31,243 bases of DNA from Phaeoceros laevis (Eukaryota > Anthocerotophyta > Anthocerotopsida > Notothyladales), in NCBI GenBank assembly GCA_049999765.1, contig JBNGIQ010005788.1, forward strand, positions 1 to 31,243, written 5' to 3'. Position numbers and translations under genes: made by a program. This document shows, piece after piece, positions 21,839-31,243 of this stretch (positions are counted from its first letter, which is position 1; each line of letters starts with the position of its first letter). Under the pieces are notes generated by a model. That model worked only from the letters and a program-made list of their open reading frames with translations, was not told where the DNA came from and searched no databases.

Positions 21839-22361
21839 GGCTCCCAAGCAGCAAGCGCAATTCAAGCAGCTAGCCCCGGTCTCAGCCGCCACAGCACAGG
21901 TTCTCGTCCGGAGTTCAGTCTAGCACGGTAGGAGCTACCACGTCAAATTCCCCCCGCCCTCCAGAATTGAGTGCGCCCTAACGGCTGTCAATAAATAATG
22001 GACTTGCCTTGCCCTAGCGGGTCGAGTCCCACAGCCAGTACGCTTCCAGAACATTCCCCCCACATCCGTCACGCTCGACTGTGAATTCAAAATTTGCCCA
22101 TTCGGATTCTACGCCAGGCTTTACCGTTCACAGTCGTGATCGTTTGCCATATATGCCAGGATATCACATGGGCATTGCGTTACACGCCGCATGACTCATC
22201 AAATTTGTGGAATAGTGTAGCAGCATACATACATCTACAGATTCTACACGGTAGCAACCCTTTCTTGCCCAACCATACACCAGCCATGAAGCGCAATTCA
22301 TCTCAAATAGCCACCACGTCACATTCGAGTGACAAACTCGCTAGTCTCTTGTTAACGATAG
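21839..22361. promoter_or_regulatory. HD2 promoter and leader region
   Basis: 523 bp between the glutathione reductase stop and the HD2 start, both on the minus strand. It should hold the HD2 promoter and the glutathione reductase 3'UTR. On the minus strand an AT-rich TTATTTATT element lies near 21990-22000, about 155 bp upstream of the ATG; whether it is a TATA box is unclear. Confidence 0.4.
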
Positions 22362-25896
<3,535 letters not shown>

Positions 25897-26127
25897 CGTT
25901 GCTGTGCTCAGTGCCTTCAGGAGAAATAGAAAGCTGTGCTGAGAGTCACTGGGACTTCCGAACAGTTAAGGGGGGCAAATAATTGCGCATCTGGTCCAAG
26001 TAGTGGCTGTCGACGTGGCCACTGGACGTGCCTGAATTTTGTCTGAACATTGAACAGTATGGAGATCGTAAGTAGTAGTAGTAGTATGGTTATGGTGTTT
26101 GCCAACTCCACCAATGGGAATTGAACA

Positions 26128-26226
26128 CCCCGTCAGGTATTTCAACCGGCGACCGGGAGCCCCGTCCAGGGATTGAAAGCAACAACCGGGAGCCCCCATC
26201 CAGGGACCTTGGTCTACCTGTTGGGG
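26128..26226 (+). repeat. Three imperfect 32-34 bp tandem copies
   Basis: Copies begin near 26128, 26160 and 26194. Each starts with CCCC(G/A)TC, then CAGG, and the first two end with ACCGGGAG. Divergence between copies suggests an old duplication. Confidence 0.75.
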
Positions 26227-26230
26227 CTAC

Positions 26231-26295
26231 AACCGCGAAGTTACGATCAATCGAAGTTATAGCCCCAACCGCGAAGTTACGATCAATCGAAGTTA
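26231..26295 (+). repeat. Two perfect 29-bp copies, period 36
   Basis: The 29 bases at 26231-26259 recur exactly at 26267-26295; each begins AACCGCGAAG and ends ATCGAAGTTA, with 7 bases between them. Perfect identity suggests a recent duplication. Confidence 0.9.
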
Positions 26296-26924
26296 CTGGT
26301 CAGCTCATCGGTGGCCGCGTCCAGGAGGTTGTTGCACAGTTCACGCACCGGGCACTATCCCTAGTACATAGCGCGATTAACTATTTAAAACATTAATTCC
26401 GCAATCGCGAACAATAAGGTTATGGACGTCACGCCATCCACGTGAGCACGCAGACACATCACCCAGCACACTTGGCAGGTGAACCGCCCGTACCGGGCAG
26501 CATCCCGGTTGCTGCCATGTGGGGCTACGCCACATCACCAAGCAATCACGTTCGAGCGTTCGAGCCCCAATCCCTCCATCGGATTGCAGCGACAACCAGC
26601 CAGCCATGTCTCGCCACTAGCTCCCAGCCACGTCTCGACAGGCAGGTTCATCTTTGGACAGTTCCCGGAAGTTCACAGCCGAGCCTGTTCGAAGTTCGAA
26701 CTGCTTTTGCAGCAATGGAGGAGTGAGTGAAAGCGAATGCGGCAGATGCGGCACTTCAAGCGGGCACGCAGGACCAGTCGTGGTCTGATGAGAACGAACC
26801 CATCTCCGTTCTTGCAAGGGCGCCTCCAGAATGGATGGGCCGGAGGACTTGTCTATGGTGTCGTCAAAATTGTGGTACCCCCGCTGGAAGTAGCTCAAAA
26901 TTTTACACTCGTTGTGAAGCGTAC

Positions 26925-26945
26925 ATCGACTATCGACTATCGACT
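26925..26945 (+). repeat. (ATCGACT)3
   Basis: Three perfect 7-bp copies in tandem. Confidence 0.9.
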
Positions 26946-27054
26946 GAAGTTGCAACCCAATGACTCCAGGCTTCTTTGGGAATCCTTCCCAGCATGCAGG
27001 CCTTGGTCTGACATTTAGTTCAAGATGAAGCTGGAATATTAGCGGCAGCAGCAG

Positions 27055-28714
27055 CTACCCATTCTCGTCGACCCCCTTTTGAATTGCTTTGACAACTGGT
27101 GGTTTGCCAACTGGCGGGGGAATCCGTACATCCCACTTCCCTTCAGCTGTGCGATTGAGCAGGGCGAATTCTGGGTCTTGTATGGCCAACAGTTCATCCA
27201 ACGAATCGTTGCCCTCCTTGTGTAGCTGCACAAGCATACAACAGGCCATTTGCACGCGAATCAGATATTAAGAGGACTGCCAGCAAAAAAAGGCATAACA
27301 AGCAGTTGTACCAGGCGGTCAGTCAAATCAACCAGTAAAATGAACCATTACCATATCGACAGCCTTGCATAATCTATAGAAGGGGTCAGGGCTAGCACTC
27401 GGCTGCAACTTCATCTGCTCCCAGGCTGTCACAACGTCGTCAGCTGCTTGACACGGGCTCTGCTGGACCACAATGGACGTAAGGCCCAGCAATTAAGAGA
27501 GGACAATATTCCACAAGGAAAACTTAATTACGTTTACCGCAAGTTTACCAGTACCTGCGATGCTGCAGTTTTGAGCACACTGTAATCAGCTATTCTTCTG
27601 ACAGCTCCTGCAGAAACAAGGAATTTCAGTCACTTATCACATGCCTCTCTGCACATACCGTACTTTAAAACTATGCTTCAACTGTTGTTGCTCTAGTCAC
27701 AATAATCCCTGAGCAATTGATTCTCATTGAGCTTTGTTTAAGAACTGGTGCAGTCAAATAGCGATCACGCACCACATTTACCCACCAAGAAACAATGCCC
27801 TCGTTCGAAGATTAGACTGACAGCTGGTCACCATCTTTTGTACAAATTCCTCCCGTTGCTCTTCATCAAAAATTAAGTGCAGATCACCAGCACCTTTGTC
27901 ACCGCCGCCCGGCACCTGCAATACATGATGCAACAGCTCACATAAGGCTCTGGGTATGCTGTCACTCCAGCCCAAACGACATGTATGCCAATGATAATGT
28001 CTCAGGCAATACACGCAGAGCCACCCTAAACTCAGAGCAACTCAACTAAACCTTTACGTTACCCTGCACCCGACTCAACCAGACATGCATCAGGAAACAA
28101 TACCGCACAGGGCAAGTTTTAACTTGAAACACCTGAAGAAGATTAGAATGAGAGCCCCATGCTTCAAGCCTCCTGCTAATTATGCTTCGCACCCGATGAA
28201 TATCCTGCTGCAGGTAGCTGAAGTTGAGCTCACCCGCTCGTCTCTGTCTCTTCCGCCTGCCATCAGCCCCAGCTGCTACAGAAGGCTCAACATCAGGACT
28301 GGGCACAGATGCCTGTGCCTTCCTTCTGGGTTTGCGTTTTGAAGGTTTTTCCACCTCCTGGGGTGGAGTGTGGTTAGGACCAGGAGGATGAACCCACTGA
28401 TTTGATCCAGATGGATGGACATCCAGTCTTGGAGCAAATGGCCATCCCAGTGAAGGCGGTGGCAGACTGTAACCAGCTGGAGTTAAACTGTGGTTAGATT
28501 GACTTGCAGACGGTATTGTGGCGCTCTCCAGCACTGGAAACACTTGTCTGTCAGCAGTGGGCGGTCCAGATTGTGTTTGAAAAGCTGGACCCTGGGTTTC
28601 CACGGATGTCGGGGTTGGGCCAGAAGCAACAATCCCAGGGTCCATTAATCTCATTGTGGCTGGATGTGGGTAAAAAGGGAAATGGTAAGACTGAGTCCCA
28701 ACAGGTTGAGCCAT
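27055..28714 (-). CDS. Unknown nuclear-type protein, five exons (347 aa from first ATG)
   Basis: Exons in coding order: 28714-28133, 27915-27786, 27607-27555, 27459-27352, 27225-27055; all phases agree and the stop is TAG 27057-27055. Residues 1-120 are Pro/Ser/Thr/Gln-rich and look disordered. Two basic clusters follow, KPSKRKPRRK (about 123-132) and RRKRQRR (about 153-159), both good nuclear signals. From about 162 it becomes helical and better ordered: LNFSYLQQDIHRVRSIISRR, EEQREEFVQKMVTSCQSN, GAVRRIADYSVLKTAASQ, DDVVTAWEQMKLQPSASPDP, and a tail with IQDPEFALLNRTAEGKWD then VRIPPPVGKPPVVKAIQKG. I do not recognise the family. The frame stays open without an ATG from 28714 up to TAG 28894-28892, so an upstream exon may add residues. 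The exon 1 donor (28132) could instead be 9 nt downstream. Confidence 0.65.
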
Positions 28715-28749
28715 AGACTGCGCCAGAGCTCGAAGAAGAGACACAGGGG

Positions 28750-28872
28750 TCAGTGCTGGCCCACTATGCTGGCTTTGAACAGCTTGGGCGCCCTTCCTTT
28801 GGCGGAGCAGGTGGCCACTGCCAGGGCGGTCACCACCATCAGAGCCAGAGCCACACGCGCCGCCGCCGCCAT
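28750..28872 (-). other. 40-codon upstream ORF with signal-peptide-like start
   Basis: ATG at 28872 opens a 40-aa frame beginning MAAAARVALALMVVTALAVA with TCSAKGRAPK next, which reads like a secretory signal with a cleavage site after TCSA. It stops at TGA 28752-28750, 35 nt before the first ATG of the unknown gene. It could be an upstream ORF, a tiny secreted peptide or the first exon of another isoform. The overlapping frame that continues into the main ORF is also open here, so chance is possible. Confidence 0.3.
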
Positions 28873-29183
28873 TCTTGATCGATCGAGCTCGCTAGCTGTT
28901 TCAATGAAAACACATTGTCAATTGCAAGCAAGGAACTTAGATCAGTCAGTCTCTGCAATGCCGACCCTGGAGACGACGACCACAATGTGCAAATCCATGG
29001 CTCCAGGAAGTTTGAAATTCAGTGCTGGAAATGTACGCGCGCTCGATTGAAGCAAACACGTATACAGGTAGCGGTCCCAATTAGGAGGAAGGCGGTCCTG
29101 GAGGAGTACGTGAGCACCTGAGCGAGGAGGAGGATTGATCAGAGCGCGAAATTCACGAGTGTTGTTGGGCAAAGGCGAGGGGG

Positions 29184-29190
29184 TTTTATA
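29184..29190 (-). promoter_or_regulatory. Probable TATA box of the minus-strand unknown gene
   Basis: TATAAAA on the minus strand, flanked by GC-rich DNA, about 310 bp upstream of the ATG at 28872 and 470 bp upstream of the ATG at 28714. A leader intron (donor GT near 29119 after CGCTCAG, acceptor near 28900) would fit. Confidence 0.5.
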
Positions 29191-29522
29191 GCACGGCGTC
29201 GGATGAATGTAGGTAGCCGGATCTCTACATCAGGTTGGTGGCCACATACAGTGCTCCTTGAGCAGTTTACGGATTGATGGGAAGCGACCTCGAGGTCACG
29301 GGTTGGTACTCCTCCTGGTACTCTCCAGAGCATATGAAATGGCACTGCGGAAGGACGTCAATCATGCTGTCCTGTATGTCCAATGCCTATCCGATCCGGC
29401 AGGTATACAAGCCTTGGAAATAAGTATGGCCCTACTATGGCACAACCTGCACACCTGCGCAGCAGAAACCTACAGGTACAAAAAGTCGACCGCGGCCCTT
29501 AAGCAGAACCTTCAACCGCACT
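29191..29522. other. Upstream region of the minus-strand unknown gene
   Basis: About 330 bp between the putative TATA box and the disordered ORF. No motif that I can name. Likely promoter-proximal DNA. Confidence 0.35.
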
Positions 29523-29970
29523 TTAAAGTTGGTCCTGCACATTCGCGATCTCGACTGGATTCCAATTCAAATTCATTGGGGGTGCCCAAGTCCCAAATGG
29601 CAATTGATTCTCAACAGAACCTGTACCACTGTTTGGTATCCCAGTCGCCTGCGCATCCTTGGCAGGTCTTCTCCTTGTTGAGCGAGCAGGTTGAGGACCT
29701 TCTGTCCCATTTACAGCTGGTACCGGCTCCTTAGCAGCCTTTTTCCTGGGCCTGTATGTCTGCACCGCAGCACCTCTCTTTCGACCTCTCGTCTTCGGGC
29801 CTATAGAGGCATCGGATGCATTTAAGTCTATGATTGGGTGCTCAGCAGTTTGCCCCACTGGCTGAACCAGGCTTCCTTGAGTAGTAGCAGCTGCGTTTGA
29901 ACTGCCTGCAACATTTAATACTGGTACACCAGCAGACGAGCCAAGGCCTTCTGCAATCTGCCTGAAAGAC
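29523..29970 (-). CDS. Disordered basic ORF, origin unresolved
   Basis: A minus-strand frame of roughly 148 codons ending at the stop 29525-29523 reads IAEGLGSSAGVPVLNVAG, then DLNASDASIGPKTRGRKRG, AAVQTYRPRKKAAKEPV and ARSTRRRPAKD. The RGRKRG and RRRP pieces resemble AT-hook-like basic motifs; the rest is Ala/Pro/Gly-rich. It starts where the decayed PPR frame ends, one base out of phase with it (TTTCAGGCAG near 29965). It may be a real exon of an unannotated gene, the 3' part of a fusion, or open by chance. The frame stays open upstream to an ATG at 30053, but that segment is better explained by the PPR remnant in another frame. Confidence 0.35.
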
Positions 29971-31243
29971 GATTTGTTCAGTATCTTTCTGTTGATCAGG
30001 CAATGCACTTGACATTGTCTCTTCCTGAATAACGGTGCTAACAGCTCCCTCATTGACTCAACCTGCTCAGGCTTTAATCATTGCGACAAAAGCACAATTG
30101 GCTGGGCTCACATTTGACTCACGCCTCTGAAGATAAAGACGTATAGCCTGCATAGGTTCTCCATGTCTAGCGTCTTGTTGCACAGTTCAGTAAAGATGAA
30201 AGGCTTCGGGGGCCATCCCCGGTCGGACATGACCTGCAACCATCGCATTCCGTGTCAAGCTGGCTCACGACCATACCATCCTCAACCAGTTCTCCAAACT
30301 CGTGCTCAGCGTACCCATTTATCATGGCAGTCCATGTTACCGTATCATTTGTGGTTCTCCTTAGTCTACATATATGCTAAGCAAGTATCCACACAACTGC
30401 AGCAGTTTGCAACCCTCGAACCTTTCAAAGAATGGTATTGGCCAGTTTGAGGGTCCTCAAACTGTTCACATTTTGCATACATATTTACGAGGAAAGTTTA
30501 CAGTGCTACGTCACCTTCAAGTAGTCCAATATTTACAATCCCGGAATTACAGCTGCCTGCCCTGCTGTAGAGTGCCAGCACTTGCACAAGCTTTCAGGAC
30601 GCAAACATACGTTAAACTGTTTGCTAAAACCAGACCCTCTTGCTCCAATCTTGCATACAATGTGCAATCTCAGCACGATAATATACTCTTGACACCTTCA
30701 AGCAGTTCTCTTTAACAATCCCCGCATGCAGCAGCCTGCGCTGCTGCCCAGCACCAGCATTTGCACAAACTTTCACGAGGCCCTCAGGCGGCCCTTGGGA
30801 CTACGGGCCACCAGAAAACAAGTAAAGCTAGCATGATAATGCCTCACACCTTTCTGCCGTGCCTCTTCCAAAACTGCACTGCTATTATGTGCCCATAGTT
30901 ATGTTCTGCTTACTCATAAAGCAGAGCAGGCCATGTCACCACATCTCGTGCAGACAATCTGTCAAAACCTTTGCGAGCACCAGCTAAACTCCCACTTTGG
31001 CATACTAGTCACCCAGGCAGCCGCCCACAACCATGTCAGCTTCCAGCCCTTTTTCCCATATCTGGGCATGTAGCTGCTTTCCCAGATGCAAAGCCCCAAC
31101 TGCAGCACATGCTCTGATGAGGTACACAAATGTAACACGACTAGCTGGAACCATGCTCTGCTGCTCCATTCTTGCAAAAAGATGCTTCTTTCCCAAACCT
31201 GTGCTGAACATATCCTGCAATCATGGCCACCCAAATGATCACA
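29970..31243 (-). pseudogene. Decayed PLS-class pentatricopeptide repeat (PPR) gene, runs off the window
   Basis: PLS-class PPR proteins bind organellar RNA, often for RNA editing. Reading the minus strand from the right edge, PPR blocks appear in changing frames: PASRVTFVYLIRACAAVGAL then HLGKQLHAQIWEKGLEADMV (31220-31005), SLAGARKGFDRLSARDVVTW (near 30980-30920), VKVCANAGAGQQRRLLHAGI (near 30770), EQEGLVLANSLTYVCVLKAC then ASAGTLQQGRQL (near 30640-30550), NMYAKCEQFED (near 30470), NDTVTWTAMINGYAEHEFGE (near 30330), and ARHGEPMQAIRLYLQRRESN then VSPANCAFVAMIKA (about 30165-30080). Stops interrupt them: TAG after GCLGD, TGA in the last KAC-like position and again three codons later, plus several frameshifts. 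The diverged 180-bp repeats at 30473-30840 are simply neighbouring PPR units. No intact copy can be read. Confidence 0.8.

Larger units (their letters stand above)
25897..27054. other. Intergenic region with several tandem repeats
   Basis: About 1.16 kb between the start of glutathione reductase and the 3' end of the unknown gene at 27055. It must contain the glutathione reductase promoter (minus strand, right of 25896). No gene can be supported. Tandem repeats at 26128-26226, 26231-26295 and 26925-26945 are listed separately. A weak run at 26737-27018 (plus) has a protein-like look but no secure family. Confidence 0.45.

Noticed and set aside
26540-26575. tRNA-like B-box (GTTCGAGCC)
   Set aside because: No cloverleaf can be built around it, and no matching A-box at the right distance was seen.
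26800-26950. Possible Jumonji JmjN-like fragment (LVYGVVKIVVPP)
   Set aside because: Only about a dozen residues match loosely; flanking residues do not follow the domain pattern.
30473-30840. Satellite-like repeat with period about 180 bp
   Set aside because: The repeated blocks translate as neighbouring PPR units on the minus strand, so they are explained by the pseudogene.

Overview
This window is nuclear DNA of a land plant. Genes are split by many short GT-AG introns (mostly about 70-400 nt). The gene set is plant-typical: an HD2-type histone deacetylase, a plant O-fucosyltransferase-family protein, an organellar-type seryl-tRNA synthetase, cytosolic-type glutathione reductase and remains of a PLS-class PPR gene. 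The compact introns and short gene spacing would suit a bryophyte or lycophyte, but I cannot name the species from sequence alone. Two 100-N blocks (1927-2026, 6153-6252) are assembly gaps.

Layout. 1-650: a broken intronless copy of a TMEM208/SND2 gene. 650-6600: about 6 kb with no supportable gene, rich in short simple repeats, with CT-rich DNA on the right that probably holds the promoter and leader of the next gene. 6612-10088 (+): eight-exon O-fucosyltransferase-family gene. 10969-11652 (-): intronless FHA-domain gene, divergent from 12152-13858 (+), an intronless seryl-tRNA synthetase followed at once by a 17-bp inverted repeat. 14628-15084 (-): small two-exon gene of unknown family. 15904-20537 (+): twenty-exon gene for a Kelch beta-propeller plus long coiled coil, in one continuous reading frame of 815 codons. 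20906-21838 (-): intronless HD2. 22362-25896 (-): sixteen-exon glutathione reductase, 491 codons. 25897-27054: intergenic DNA with several tandem repeats. 27055-28714 (-): five-exon gene of unknown family with a TATA box and a signal-peptide-like upstream ORF. 29523-31243 (-): a disordered basic ORF and then a decayed PLS-type PPR gene running off the right edge.

Exon models were built by hand from GT/AG sites and reading phase. All multi-exon models close in frame, which supports them, but individual junctions marked as ambiguous need transcript data. The genes look like unrelated neighbours rather than one pathway. I see no operon, CRISPR array, rRNA, convincing tRNA or intact transposon. 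The items most worth a second look are the two pseudogenes, the unknown 27055-28714 gene with its upstream ORF, the unknown 113-aa protein, and the Kelch-coiled-coil protein.
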